Shown here piece after piece: positions 14,432 to 22,959 of a stretch of 26,951 bases of DNA; position 1 is the first letter of the stretch; each line of letters starts with the position of its first letter. Location: positions 1 through 26,951 of IMG/VR virus record IMGVR_UViG_3300045007_000398; one strand, given 5' to 3'. The stretch comes from a virus. Under the pieces are notes generated by a model. The model saw nothing but the letters and a program-made list of their open reading frames with translations, was not told where the DNA came from and searched no databases. Made by a program: the position numbers and the translations under genes.

Positions 14432-14693
14432 CACTAGTCCCCTTTTTGATTCTTTGTTGGAGTGTTAATTGTTCTCTTTGAAATTGTATAGCCTTTTCCA
14501 AGTCCATTGTTCTTACTTTTTCTTGTTGTAAATCACGTAAAGCATTGTCCCTTTCTTTAACCATAGTTTCTATTTTTCGTTGTTCATTCCACATGGTGAT
14601 TTTGTGATAAATACCAAATCCTCCTAAGACTAGTAGGGATATGGCAATAATACCTAACTTACTTTTAACAAGAGACCATATTAAGGGCCACAT
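14277..14693 (-). CDS. Rz-like inner-membrane spanin
   Basis: The 138-residue protein has one membrane segment near residues 12-30 (LGIIAISLLVLGGFGIYH), then a long charged, heptad-like region to about residue 85 that suits the periplasmic coiled coil of an Rz-type spanin. The C-terminal half is encoded by DNA that also encodes the N-terminus of the Rz1-like lipoprotein. The position after the endolysin and holin-like genes supports the role. No sequence match to lambda Rz is claimed beyond this architecture. Confidence 0.75.
   Translation of the reverse strand: MWPLIWSLVKSKLGIIAISLLVLGGFGIYHKITMWNEQRKIETMVKERDNALRDLQQEKVRTMDLEKAIQFQREQLTLQQRIKKGTSDVKQAVTSNDRDFLYNNFVRLYNYRNPKTNPESSGGNIKRLIPKAKAKTPE
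14410..14437 (-). promoter_or_regulatory. Seven-base-pair hairpin over the Rz1 start
   Basis: CTAGTGA (14410-14416) and TCACTAG (14431-14437) are perfect inverted repeats with a 14-base loop. In the mRNA the stem includes the GTG and the first base of the ATG start of the Rz1-like gene. It could hold back Rz1 initiation until ribosomes on the overlapping Rz frame open it. It could also be chance. Confidence 0.35.
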
Positions 14694-14696
14694 AAT

Positions 14697-14957
14697 TTAT
14701 TTCCCATTTCCTTCTTCTAATGGTTTTGCCTTTGGACGACCAAAATAAGAGGCTCCAGCGTTAATAACACCACCACCAAATAGACCAAGTATCAAAGTTA
14801 CAGTCTCTTTATCTATACCATGTCCATGATAAAAGCAATGGTAGATAATAAGCACAATAGAAACAAACATCAAGATTGTGCCAAATGCCAACAAAATAAC
14901 GTAGGGTGTGCTTGTCTTGGTATTATCTGCACTTCTCAATTCCTGCCAAAAGCTCAT
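14697..14957 (-). CDS. Holin-like small membrane protein
   Basis: The 86-residue protein has two predicted membrane segments (about residues 18-42 and 52-70), the first very hydrophobic (YVILLAFGTILMFVSIVLII), and a charged C-terminal tail. TAGGAGC precedes its ATG by five bases. Its location directly after the endolysin gene and before the spanins fits a holin, which would form pores in the inner membrane. Holins share little sequence, so this rests on size, topology and context. Confidence 0.65.
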   Translation of the reverse strand: MSFWQELRSADNTKTSTPYVILLAFGTILMFVSIVLIIYHCFYHGHGIDKETVTLILGLFGGGVINAGASYFGRPKAKPLEEGNGK

Positions 14958-14966
14958 GGTTTGCTC

Positions 14967-15449
14967 CTAGTATGAGACCACCTTGTCCCAAGGATAGTTT
15001 GGACCAGGATCGCCTTTGCGCCCTGAGGCCACATCTTCATGTCCCACCACATCTTCAATAGGATATGCTTCAAAAAGCGCGTTTACAACGGCTCTGTTAG
15101 CTTCTATCTGTTCATCAGGCCACTCGTCTCCAATACCAACATTTTCTATCCCAATAGAGAACGAGTTGACCCCACTACTCCCCCCATAAGAAGATTTCCC
15201 AGCATGCCACGTGGCAACATTAAAAGGAGCTAGTTGATAAATTGTACCGTCTTTATCTACAACTATATGAGCAGAAACTTTAGATCTTTTTGTAGTCAAC
15301 CAAGACAAGGCTCCTTCCAGACTATTATCCCCGGTGTAATGTATAACAATTAAAGTTGGCGTTATTTCTACCCCAACATTAGGGGTTTCTTTGTATGGGA
15401 CTTGTTGGTCGCCTACATAAAGTAAATTATCTATAACTTTACATTCCAT
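14967..15449 (-). CDS. Endolysin, N-acetylmuramoyl-L-alanine amidase (Amidase_2)
   Basis: The 160-residue protein is a single-domain Amidase_2 enzyme, which cuts the bond between muramic acid and L-alanine in peptidoglycan. Zinc ligands are H37 (IHYTG), H137 (GHEDV) and D147 (in GDPGP). The stretch ATWHAGKSSYGG and SFSIGIENVG are family signatures. No signal peptide is present, so export needs the holin. AGGA lies six bases before the ATG, and its first bases overlap the end of the upstream 137-residue gene. Alternative family names (AmpD-like) describe the same fold. Confidence 0.9.
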   Translation of the reverse strand: MECKVIDNLLYVGDQQVPYKETPNVGVEITPTLIVIHYTGDNSLEGALSWLTTKRSKVSAHIVVDKDGTIYQLAPFNVATWHAGKSSYGGSSGVNSFSIGIENVGIGDEWPDEQIEANRAVVNALFEAYPIEDVVGHEDVASGRKGDPGPNYPWDKVVSY

Positions 15450-15852
15450 AAGTATTCCTCTCTATTATTTCTGTAATCTTCATTATTATATTGTCCTGGT
15501 CCCGTAGTTGTAGTCGATAGGTTGTGGCCCCAAAATGGGCTATGGCCATCATTCGGACCTTAACTGTGTCAAATTCCTTGTGAGAGAGCATGTCTAGGTG
15601 AAATCCTCGCAGGACATAGACCGTACGAATATAGATATAAGATTCTGCAGTGAACTGAATAATGCCCTGGATGTCCCGGTTGGTCTGGGTGACAAACGGC
15701 GGGGTAATGGGGGTCATACCGATCTCCTCCGGCATAAATTCCAGGAACGCGATGACATGGGCTGGATCGGTAATCAAGGCCAGTTCACAGCCCAGGGCCT
15801 CCAGGAACATCTGGGGACCGAAGACTTCCACGCTTAGGACTTCGACCGTCAT
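15439..15852 (-). CDS. Hypothetical protein between tail spike and endolysin
   Basis: I do not recognise this 137-residue protein. It reads as a small alpha/beta protein with hydrophobic strands (VYVLRGF, MMAIAHFGATTYRLQL). GGAG lies eight bases before the ATG. Its 5' part is G+C-rich, like the tail spike upstream, while the 3' part is AT-rich like the phage body, so the junction of an imported segment may lie inside it. The position just after a tail spike would fit a tail-spike chaperone or a lysis accessory; both are guesses. Confidence 0.65.
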   Translation of the reverse strand: MTVEVLSVEVFGPQMFLEALGCELALITDPAHVIAFLEFMPEEIGMTPITPPFVTQTNRDIQGIIQFTAESYIYIRTVYVLRGFHLDMLSHKEFDTVKVRMMAIAHFGATTYRLQLRDQDNIIMKITEIIERNTYGM

Positions 15853-16006
15853 TGTTCATTCTCCCATCCTCCTTACTACTTAATTGGCCCTTACAGTCGT
15901 TATTTCAGAGCAGCGACTAGAGTCTCTCCAGAGCTACCCCAAATCTCTTACTTATCTGTGCCAATACACTAACCCAACCATAACCAAGGATAACACGACC
16001 ACCCCT

Positions 16007-18172
16007 TTACGGCACCTCTGCCACCACCAGGTTGGGATCAAAAAACACCACTCGAGCCGCATACGCATACCCTAACACCTGCACCTGATCGCCACTAGAC
16101 GCGGGCGCGCTCTGGGTGATGGCGCCTGCAGTAGCGGCGCTGGCATACAACAACCCCCCCACGGTGAGCGCTCCACCCCAGCCACCATCGTTGCGAATAA
16201 ACCCATTCTTCAGGAACACTCCTGAAGCGTTGGCGAGGGTGGTTGCAGTAACCAGGACCATCCCAGGCATGGTGCTTGCCGCGTTGGCCTGGGCTTTCCA
16301 GTATTTTCCGTCCGTCTTCAGATAACAGACATTATTAATAGCTAAATTCTCGCCTGCGGTAGCGGTAAATGCATCCCCCGAATACGCATAGTTAGAGATA
16401 CTGGTAGTAAGGTTGATATAGCCGTTGGTGTCGATGCTACGGATAGAATAACTATCAGACATTACCGAACCCGTTGCAGCCTTTTTCCATAAAGTCACGC
16501 CTCCAATGGAGGTGCCCACGGTAATCCGGCTATTATTTACAGTAATCGGGCCGACAGTAGCCCCGGTTATCAAGGATGCAGTGCCGCCAGGATTGTCCGC
16601 GCCCAGATAAACATTATCCAAAACGACGAAATTGACATACTGGTTTAGTTCAATGGGGTACGGCGAATAAAAATCCCTGACGCTGAGTTGATAGAGGTTA
16701 CTGCTGGTAATATTGAAGTAGATAAACCGGGCATCAACACGAGCAGTTGCATATTCGCATCTGCCGCCCCGGATAGAGATACTATTTGCGGCTGGACTAA
16801 ATCCGCCATTTTTGTAAAGGCCGTATTTGGCGTAAGCAAACTCGCAACCTTCAAACATCAGGTTGTTAACATAGTTGCAATCGAAATAGACATTGTAGCC
16901 ATCTTCCGAAGTGGAATTGACAAAGACACACTCCTCAAAACGGAAGTAGTCAACATCTATCCCCCAAGCATGGGCATTGGGGTTCTCACCAAAGTAGACA
17001 TCCATGTTGCAGTGGGCAATGGTCACATTGCGGAAAGTATTGTTGGTATGTCCGTAGGTGGCAATGCCTTTCCCGGTGTTGCCTACGTTTTTGAATCCCT
17101 CAATGTAGAGATTTTCTAGTACAAAGTAGACAATATCTACCAACTCCAGACCAATACCATCCGTGGCGGCAGCACCATCAAAACCATAGATGCGAAAATC
17201 CCGCAAGACGCATCGGGCCATGTTGCTATTAATTCCGGTGGAGTATTTAAGCGCCGAAGTGCCGTCATTCTTGGTATAGACTAATTTAGTTTTCTCCTTC
17301 CCAGAGCCGACTAAGTGAATCTCCCATAGGGTATTCACCACTTGTGAACCCAGATAATAGGTTGTGGGGAGCAGCTTGATTTTACCTCCGCCGGTAAGGG
17401 CATTAAATGCCGCTTGCAGGGCCGGGGCCATGTCCGTAGTGCCGGGGATGGTATTGAAAGCCCACCACTCGATAAAAACCTCTTTGGTCGCAGATGCCCC
17501 CAATATCACTTTGCCCGTGCCGGTGCAAGAGAAGATTTGATAGGGTCCGGCCTCCAACCCGCCGTTGATGGTGAGGGTCTTGGTGGTGGCGATGGCTAGG
17601 ATAGCCCCGCGCTCCGGTTTGAGGGTAACGTTGGCGGGGATGGTCTGATCACTGGTGATGCTCCAGGTTCCAGGGGAGAGAATCAAGGTTCTTTCCAGCG
17701 AACCGATCGCCGCCAGCGCCAACTGGAGCGTGGCCTGGCTGGGGACGCCATAATCCCGGGCCACCACATACCCCGGCCCGTATGGGTAATTGCCGTCGCG
17801 GGTGGCAACGACCTTGACATATAACAGGTTGGCGGTGAGGACGGATGCACTCAGGTTGACCGTGGTGATCCCGCCGCCATAAGACCGGGAAGCAACGGCA
17901 GCATATTTCATGCCGTCCGCGCCGCAATATGCCTCGACCCGTTTATTAATCGCAAACTTCTCGGTAAAATCTCCGGGCAGGGTGAATGTATCGCCACCCA
18001 CGTAGGAAGGAGTCTCCGTGATAAAAAGCATGATGTCCTCAGTCTGGAATTCCGAGGCCATTAAAGTTGCCAGACCGTCCACGTCCGTGCCCACCGCCCG
18101 CTTGAACAGGGTTTCGGTGCTATCCCAGTGTTGCTGTTCATAGGTCTGCTCGTAACTGGTATATCTGCCCAT
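16007..18172 (-). CDS. Tail spike / receptor-binding protein with pectate-lyase-like beta helix
   Basis: I start this 721-residue protein at the ATG at 18172, eight bases after AAGGAG; a TTG/GTG-type start at 18217 would lie in the previous gene. The N-terminal 150 residues probably attach it to the tail. From about residue 150 come repeats of the right-handed beta helix: LILSPGTWSI and GKIKLLPTTYYLG type entries, then many short strands with Asn ladders. A C-terminal domain (about 600-721) contains GMVLVTATT and GYAYAARVVF. The protein probably binds and perhaps cuts surface polysaccharide; enzymatic residues cannot be named. Codon use is G+C-rich, unlike the tail genes upstream. Confidence 0.85.
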   Translation of the reverse strand: MGRYTSYEQTYEQQHWDSTETLFKRAVGTDVDGLATLMASEFQTEDIMLFITETPSYVGGDTFTLPGDFTEKFAINKRVEAYCGADGMKYAAVASRSYGGGITTVNLSASVLTANLLYVKVVATRDGNYPYGPGYVVARDYGVPSQATLQLALAAIGSLERTLILSPGTWSITSDQTIPANVTLKPERGAILAIATTKTLTINGGLEAGPYQIFSCTGTGKVILGASATKEVFIEWWAFNTIPGTTDMAPALQAAFNALTGGGKIKLLPTTYYLGSQVVNTLWEIHLVGSGKEKTKLVYTKNDGTSALKYSTGINSNMARCVLRDFRIYGFDGAAATDGIGLELVDIVYFVLENLYIEGFKNVGNTGKGIATYGHTNNTFRNVTIAHCNMDVYFGENPNAHAWGIDVDYFRFEECVFVNSTSEDGYNVYFDCNYVNNLMFEGCEFAYAKYGLYKNGGFSPAANSISIRGGRCEYATARVDARFIYFNITSSNLYQLSVRDFYSPYPIELNQYVNFVVLDNVYLGADNPGGTASLITGATVGPITVNNSRITVGTSIGGVTLWKKAATGSVMSDSYSIRSIDTNGYINLTTSISNYAYSGDAFTATAGENLAINNVCYLKTDGKYWKAQANAASTMPGMVLVTATTLANASGVFLKNGFIRNDGGWGGALTVGGLLYASAATAGAITQSAPASSGDQVQVLGYAYAARVVFFDPNLVVAEVP

Positions 18173-18178
18173 AGTACT

Positions 18179-18184
18179 CTCCTT
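18179..18184 (-). promoter_or_regulatory. Shine-Dalgarno AAGGAG for the tail spike, overlapping the upstream stop
   Basis: AAGGAG lies six to eight bases before the ATG at 18172, and its first bases are shared with the TAA stop (18183-18185) of the 39-residue frame. The arrangement would couple translation of the two genes and fixes the start of the spike. Confidence 0.7.
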
Positions 18185-18302
18185 AAAAGGTGGTAGTCTC
18201 CCCAAAAACCCGGCCATTAAGCCGCGCCGCCGCTAAAACGGATTGCTTAATCCAGCTCGTAGCCAAATCTAGGGTCGCGCCGTTTGGATTGGTGGTAGCC
18301 AT
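18183..18302 (-). CDS. Small 39-residue protein upstream of the tail spike
   Basis: A frame of 39 codons starts at ATG (18300-18302) and ends at TAA inside the spike's ribosome-binding site. The product begins MATTNPNGATLDLATSWIKQ and continues as a helix, with G+C-rich codons like the spike (for example three GCG in a row). The frame overlaps the end of the 76-residue gene in another frame. Its composition and coupling make it more convincing than the out-of-frame tail of that gene. It may be a small structural or chaperone partner of the spike; no family is known to me. No strong Shine-Dalgarno precedes it. Confidence 0.55.
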   Translation of the reverse strand: MATTNPNGATLDLATSWIKQSVLAAARLNGRVFGETTTF

Positions 18303-18477
18303 AACCGTTAGCCACACCCTTTTCCACTTCCAACTGATATTGTGTATGATCATCATCCCCCTGGTCTACGTTAGCTTGGTTTAGTCCTATTACTCCGGTT
18401 ATGGAATTATAAGTAACAGGACTACTGCCACTTACAGCAGCCCGGATAACACTCGTTGGTTGGTTTACAATAATCAT
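18247..18477 (-). CDS. Tail-fibre-like short protein, probably a truncated fibre N-terminus
   Basis: The 76-residue protein begins three bases after the stop of the tail hub (TAA then ATG). Residues 18-60 read SSPVTYNSITGVIGLNQANV, then DDDHTQY and EKGVANGY, the typical opening of modular phage tail fibres, where the normal text continues for hundreds of residues. Here the frame turns into a basic stretch (YHQSKRRDPR) and stops, exactly where the DNA becomes G+C-rich. I read it as a remnant whose fibre body was replaced by the spike cassette. It could still act as a short adaptor between hub and spike. Confidence 0.65.
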   Translation of the reverse strand: MIIVNQPTSVIRAAVSGSSPVTYNSITGVIGLNQANVDQGDDDHTQYQLEVEKGVANGYGYHQSKRRDPRFGYELD

Positions 18478-21400
18478 TTAATAACTCATCCTAAAAGCCG
18501 AAACTTTCAATGACCAGGTAGAATCTTCTTCTATGTATAATTCCACTATTTGATCTTCATCCAAAGAAACCCAACCTTCTCCTTGGGTAGTCCCTACTGG
18601 TGCAGTACCATTAATAGAACCAGATCCTGTTGTCCCATTTTTCCTAACCCCAAAATCAGTTACGGTAGTAGTTGTTACTGATAGAGAGAACCAAGCATTT
18701 AATGAGACTGGGGGGGCCAAATCACTAACATCTTGATCCACCCAATTTTGTGCGACAGTTCCAGATGAACAGGTTTGTATCACACCATAATAAACATCTC
18801 TACCCAATTGGGTAAAACTCTTAAACCCACCACTCCCAAAAGTTCGCATAGCTCCTAGTAGATATTTATGGGTATAGCCAGATGGCAAACTAGGAGTTGC
18901 ACTACTAGTGGAACCTAATCCCCCAACCAAACCTTGAACACTATTAGCAATAGCATAAAAATAGTACCAAGTACCTGTAGCTAAACTACCAGTATCTAAG
19001 CCATTTACACCCGTAGTTGCAAAATCAATGGTAAAACCCTGTGCAACAGCCGTATACACACTACCTACAGTATCCTGCAAATCACATAGGTCGAATGATA
19101 CGTCTATTTTAGTTCCGGGTGTTGCACTATTAACACTTATTTGTAAATTCTCTGGTGTTCTAGATATCTCATCCCCAGGATTGCCTACTACATAGGAATG
19201 TGCTGTTACATCAGATAAACTTTGTAAAATTCTCCCATAATAATTAAAAGCAGGCAACTTTACATACATAGTTCTATCAATTTCTTTTCTGTCTATATCA
19301 TATTTAAATAGTCTTTCATCCAAGCGAATAAATGTTGAACCCATTTCATGTGTAGCTATGGTGGAACTGTAACAACCCCTAATCAAATAATCTAAATCAT
19401 AATTATATGCCGTAGTCAGGGTTGCGTTTTTATAAGCAAGATATTCTCCATCTACATAACATAAGGTTCTTAAGTTTGTTGCCTCACTAGTAGCAGCAGA
19501 AGACAAAGATCCTTTACTGTCAGTCAAATCAATACTTAATATATTGCTTGTATCTAGCGCAGACCCTTTGCCAAATACCGTACTCAGTGAACCAAAACGA
19601 CTTTTTCCTATTAAAGTTCCTACTTTTTTATAAGTAATATCGTCGTCAGAAACCCAAATATTACAACCACCCCAATTATCACCACCAGATGTTGCCAACC
19701 AAACCTGCGGATCAGTAGTTAATTTTAATGGTGGAGTTAAAATTAGTGGGGTCGTTGAATTCCCCGGAGCAATAAATTGGTTATAACCCCCACCCCCAGG
19801 ACTCTGGTGACCATAAGAAGCTGGATTAGCCACCCCAATATCAACTTCTTCAGCAATAACCTTTAACTCGTTATCATCTAGCTCTTCTATTTCAATTATT
19901 CGGACTAGTTGCCTGTTAAGACCCAAACCATCCTCTGTAATAGTAACCAAATCTCCTGGTTCCAACAAACAGTATCCCCAATGCAATTTAAATTCATAAG
20001 TATTCCTTACTGTTATATGTTTAGCACAAATGATTTGTGCTATTCTCAATGCCAAATCTGGGTCTGTTATTTCATGCAATTTCACAACCGAAGCCGTTTT
20101 TAGTCCGAAATCTTCTATATTTGCTTGATCTTTAAATTCGACAGGCTCTGGGTTGTATTCATTGTTTTTATTCAATATTTCTATTTGTATATGGTTATAG
20201 GCATCTTGTGGTGTATTTCTACTGCATAAAATAGGAGATTCGCTTTCTCCCAGAAAATCATCATTATCCAAATCATAGATAGGGGTTATGTTGGGGATCC
20301 AAGTAACACTCCCATTTGTAGCCGTAGCATCCCCATAAGGCATCATCTTTATCTTACCTTCACTCCAAACTATATCCGAGTTGGTAGCTTGCAACCAACG
20401 AGAAAATATGTCACGAGCATCTTCCTGGTCTATAATTGCAGGCGATAAAAAAAATTCATTAGCTATACAGTAATCATTATAATCTTCCAGGGAAGACATT
20501 AGTATATTAGAAGTAGATAGATTAAAACCATAATATTCGTTAGTCCAAATATCTTTAAAAACCGTAGCTGGGTTTGAACCAATTATCTTGCCATAGATAT
20601 AATCAAATAAAACTGCTCTATTGTAGTCTCCCTTATAAAAAGTATATGTACCATCATCTACGGCATATTCATTTGCTGTTGGGTCGCTAACTACTTCTGT
20701 CAGTATAGTTCCACTTGTGGACCACTTTACTTCTATATTCTCAACAAAAGTTGCTTTTTCATTTACTTCTACAGTAAATGGCAAAAGAACATATCCATAA
20801 GTTATATGCACCTCTGAACCAGCATAAATTGCCTCAAATGTGTAAACTCCTTCACTCGCTGTATGTGGAATATCACTGCCATCTCCACCTGCTACACTAA
20901 TGTCAGCGGCCCAATCTGCAGTATGTCCTACAGTTATCGTATAGGGAGGACTTAAAGGAACTATCAATCCTATTTCCGATTTAGTAGTAATATTGGGTGT
21001 AGTTGCCGCCTCGTCATTCATAGTAGCTAGAGTAGTGTAGTTTGGACACAAACCCGCAATTACAAAGGTAAAATTGGGTAAACTAGGCGTTTCCTTTAAG
21101 TCATAATTAGTAGCAGCAAAGTAAGCCAAACCAGGGTATGGTAATGCCTGTGTTGCGTGGCTCGAACATAGATAAGACCAAGGTGCTTGGGGGTATGTTC
21201 CCTTAAATGTTACCATTCCTTGTTCGCTCACCATACCAGTATAAATACCAAAGACAGTTTGCCAACCAGGAGTAATTGTGGCGGGATGTAAATCTATTGT
21301 TTCTTTACCTGCCCAAACTTGGTAAATATCAACGATAGGCCCTTCACAAAGACCCAGACAAAAGGCTACTCTGTACGTCCAGGTATTTGTAGATTGACCT

Positions 21401-21618
21401 GTAGCAAACATACCCCCCTTGCCACCAGCACCTTGACTATTGGCTATAGCTTGAAAATCACCATACCAAATTAAATTCCCAGTTATTCTGGTGAGCCCAT
21501 AGACTATAGGGACAGGTAGCCCGTAAGCAGAAGTTTGAATTCTGATACCGTTAGCTACAGGCTGGGCTGTGCTATTATCGTTACCCCCACCAAATAAACC
21601 ACCCATTAGGGTCCCCAC
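18478..21618 (-). CDS. Tail hub / tip attachment protein (J-like), with C-terminal adhesin-like domain
   Basis: The 1046-residue protein matches the tail hub proteins of siphoviruses and gene transfer agents: a Gly-rich start (MGGLFGGG), VPIVYGLTRITGNLIWYGDF at residues 34-53, then a hub core with PATVFKDIWTN and, near residue 520, the LEPGDLVTIT segment of the Phage-tail_3 type. The lower part contains CYVDGEYLAYKNATL. The last 200 residues (TGVNGLDTGSLATGTWYYFYAI, SGYTHKYLLGAMRT read as two pieces) look like a tail-fibre C-terminal domain grafted on. An inserted domain at about 220-300 is of unknown type. Its start overlaps the NlpC/P60 gene by 13 bases. Confidence 0.82.
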   Translation of the reverse strand: MGTLMGGLFGGGNDNSTAQPVANGIRIQTSAYGLPVPIVYGLTRITGNLIWYGDFQAIANSQGAGGKGGMFATGQSTNTWTYRVAFCLGLCEGPIVDIYQVWAGKETIDLHPATITPGWQTVFGIYTGMVSEQGMVTFKGTYPQAPWSYLCSSHATQALPYPGLAYFAATNYDLKETPSLPNFTFVIAGLCPNYTTLATMNDEAATTPNITTKSEIGLIVPLSPPYTITVGHTADWAADISVAGGDGSDIPHTASEGVYTFEAIYAGSEVHITYGYVLLPFTVEVNEKATFVENIEVKWSTSGTILTEVVSDPTANEYAVDDGTYTFYKGDYNRAVLFDYIYGKIIGSNPATVFKDIWTNEYYGFNLSTSNILMSSLEDYNDYCIANEFFLSPAIIDQEDARDIFSRWLQATNSDIVWSEGKIKMMPYGDATATNGSVTWIPNITPIYDLDNDDFLGESESPILCSRNTPQDAYNHIQIEILNKNNEYNPEPVEFKDQANIEDFGLKTASVVKLHEITDPDLALRIAQIICAKHITVRNTYEFKLHWGYCLLEPGDLVTITEDGLGLNRQLVRIIEIEELDDNELKVIAEEVDIGVANPASYGHQSPGGGGYNQFIAPGNSTTPLILTPPLKLTTDPQVWLATSGGDNWGGCNIWVSDDDITYKKVGTLIGKSRFGSLSTVFGKGSALDTSNILSIDLTDSKGSLSSAATSEATNLRTLCYVDGEYLAYKNATLTTAYNYDLDYLIRGCYSSTIATHEMGSTFIRLDERLFKYDIDRKEIDRTMYVKLPAFNYYGRILQSLSDVTAHSYVVGNPGDEISRTPENLQISVNSATPGTKIDVSFDLCDLQDTVGSVYTAVAQGFTIDFATTGVNGLDTGSLATGTWYYFYAIANSVQGLVGGLGSTSSATPSLPSGYTHKYLLGAMRTFGSGGFKSFTQLGRDVYYGVIQTCSSGTVAQNWVDQDVSDLAPPVSLNAWFSLSVTTTTVTDFGVRKNGTTGSGSINGTAPVGTTQGEGWVSLDEDQIVELYIEEDSTWSLKVSAFRMSY

Positions 21619-22046
21619 AAACTATAGAATACTTTTTTTCTTTTAGCCAAATCTCCCATGGAAGCATTACCCCAAACACACTTTTTTTCCGATCTATAAG
21701 CATGGATTATAAGAGGCCAATCAATTACAATGGCTCCATGGGCATAACAGTGACCGAATTTATATACTACTAAGTCTCCCGGCAAGGGAGGTCCCTCTAT
21801 TCTCTTAGTAAATTTCTCTAGCCATCCTATGTACTTCTCTTCTCCTCTATGTAAAAACCATTGTTCAGAATAGCTTTCAACGTGTATAGGGTCTATCAGA
21901 CCTACGTTTACCCCTACTCTCAACAATAGTCTTCCGCAATCAACTCCTACTCCCTTAATTGCTGCGTCGTGATGATATGGGGTACCCACCCATGTTATCG
22001 CTTCTTCAACCACTAATTTTCTTTGTTCTTCTACATTAGTAAGCAT
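21606..22046 (-). CDS. NlpC/P60-type tail peptidase
   Basis: From the ATG at 22046 the protein has 146 residues; longer frames exist up to 22154 but would overlap the upstream gene by over 100 bases, and an ATG at 22064 with AGGGG upstream is a fair alternative. The NlpC/P60 triad is present: cysteine in GVDCGRLL, histidine in YAHGAIVIDW, and a further histidine in IIHAYRSEK. AITWVGTPYHH is the usual opening. Such proteins sit at the tail tip and cut peptidoglycan stem peptides at entry, or process the tape measure. It lies between the DUF2163-like gene and the hub, as in gene-transfer-agent-like tails. Confidence 0.85.
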   Translation of the reverse strand: MLTNVEEQRKLVVEEAITWVGTPYHHDAAIKGVGVDCGRLLLRVGVNVGLIDPIHVESYSEQWFLHRGEEKYIGWLEKFTKRIEGPPLPGDLVVYKFGHCYAHGAIVIDWPLIIHAYRSEKKCVWGNASMGDLAKRKKVFYSLWGP

Positions 22047-22959
22047 TTTCTGGTTTAGGCACATATGGCATTCCCCTAAAATGGGATACTGTATTACCTG
22101 CTGTGTAAGCCAAATTAGAAAATTTTTCTGCGCAAGTAATTTGTCTTTTGTCACAACCAGGCCAAAGAATTAGACCGTCTCCTACAGAAGGAATTGTTAG
22201 TAGGGAGGAATTTAAAGTCAACTGCCCTGGTGTTTGACTTTTTATCGTTTTTCTTGTGCCATCCAGCTCCCCAGAAGTAAATTCTATAGCTCCTAAATCA
22301 TAGTAACCAGTAGCTCCTGTATTATCACACACTACAACCTTCCTTGTACTGCCAGCTACGACTTGAGATACTGTTGCCCAGTTGGCTTTATTCAAAGTAC
22401 AACCAATGTCAAATAGGGTATACTGACACCCTGGTTGATATAAATTCCTAGGCAGTTGCCTATTAAAAATTTCTAAATCACTTTTAACTGTAATTTCAGC
22501 TTCTTGAGTGAGTTTAACTGGTTCTGCCACATTGCCTGTAAATAAAATAACGACCCCCACAGGATTTAAAACAGAGATTATATCATCATTAGGTGTACTA
22601 CTAGAAAAGGCTCGTTCCAACTTAATTGTAGCCCCATCTAAAGCCCCCAACCTAACAGCTTTTAGCCAAGAAATGCCGAGTAAAGTATCTTCATCTTCTT
22701 CACTGTCTGTAGAAATTGGATATATCTTTGGAGACATTGTCAGTTCTAATGAATCTACTTCTAATCCCCTTACTATCCTTACTTTACTTCTTTCCATAAC
22801 GAAAGGAGTAAAAGTATGACCGTTCCAAACTATATTAACATCACTATTAGTATAATAAACTGAAGTCCCCCCCACCAACGTAATAGTCAGCAGATCAGCC
22901 ATGATAAATTCATCATAACTATTTAACAAACTTAACAATTCACTGGTGGCTGATTTCAT
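22036..22959 (-). CDS. DUF2163 / BR0599-like tail assembly protein
   Basis: The 307-residue protein reads as the tail protein that follows the DUF2460 protein in gene-transfer-agent-like phages. LLNSYDEFIMADLLTITL opens it; the middle has FNRQLPRNLYQPGCQYTLFD with CTLNKANW, and the end carries WPGCDKRQITCAEKFSNL and FRGMPYVP, the C-terminal BR0599 signature, with cysteines that could bind metal or an iron-sulphur cluster. Its start overlaps the preceding gene as ATGA. The protein probably builds the distal tail or hub. Confidence 0.85.
   Translation of the reverse strand: MKSATSELLSLLNSYDEFIMADLLTITLVGGTSVYYTNSDVNIVWNGHTFTPFVMERSKVRIVRGLEVDSLELTMSPKIYPISTDSEEDEDTLLGISWLKAVRLGALDGATIKLERAFSSSTPNDDIISVLNPVGVVILFTGNVAEPVKLTQEAEITVKSDLEIFNRQLPRNLYQPGCQYTLFDIGCTLNKANWATVSQVVAGSTRKVVVCDNTGATGYYDLGAIEFTSGELDGTRKTIKSQTPGQLTLNSSLLTIPSVGDGLILWPGCDKRQITCAEKFSNLAYTAGNTVSHFRGMPYVPKPENAY

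Larger units (their letters stand above)
15560..18302. other. G+C-rich receptor-binding cassette with probable recombination joints
   Basis: This region is visibly richer in G+C than its flanks: a hand count of bases 17581-17640 gives about 65 %, against about 37 % for 24901-24960. The right-hand joint is near 18302, where a tail-fibre frame is cut off; the left-hand joint is diffuse, near 15560. The cassette holds a 39-residue protein, the tail spike and most of the 137-residue protein. This suggests a host-range module exchanged by recombination. Confidence 0.55.

Noticed and set aside
15952-16002. A 16-codon hydrophobic - strand frame (GTG start) just after the tail spike.
   Set aside because: It is very short, starts with GTG within bases of the stop, and has no further support; probably chance.
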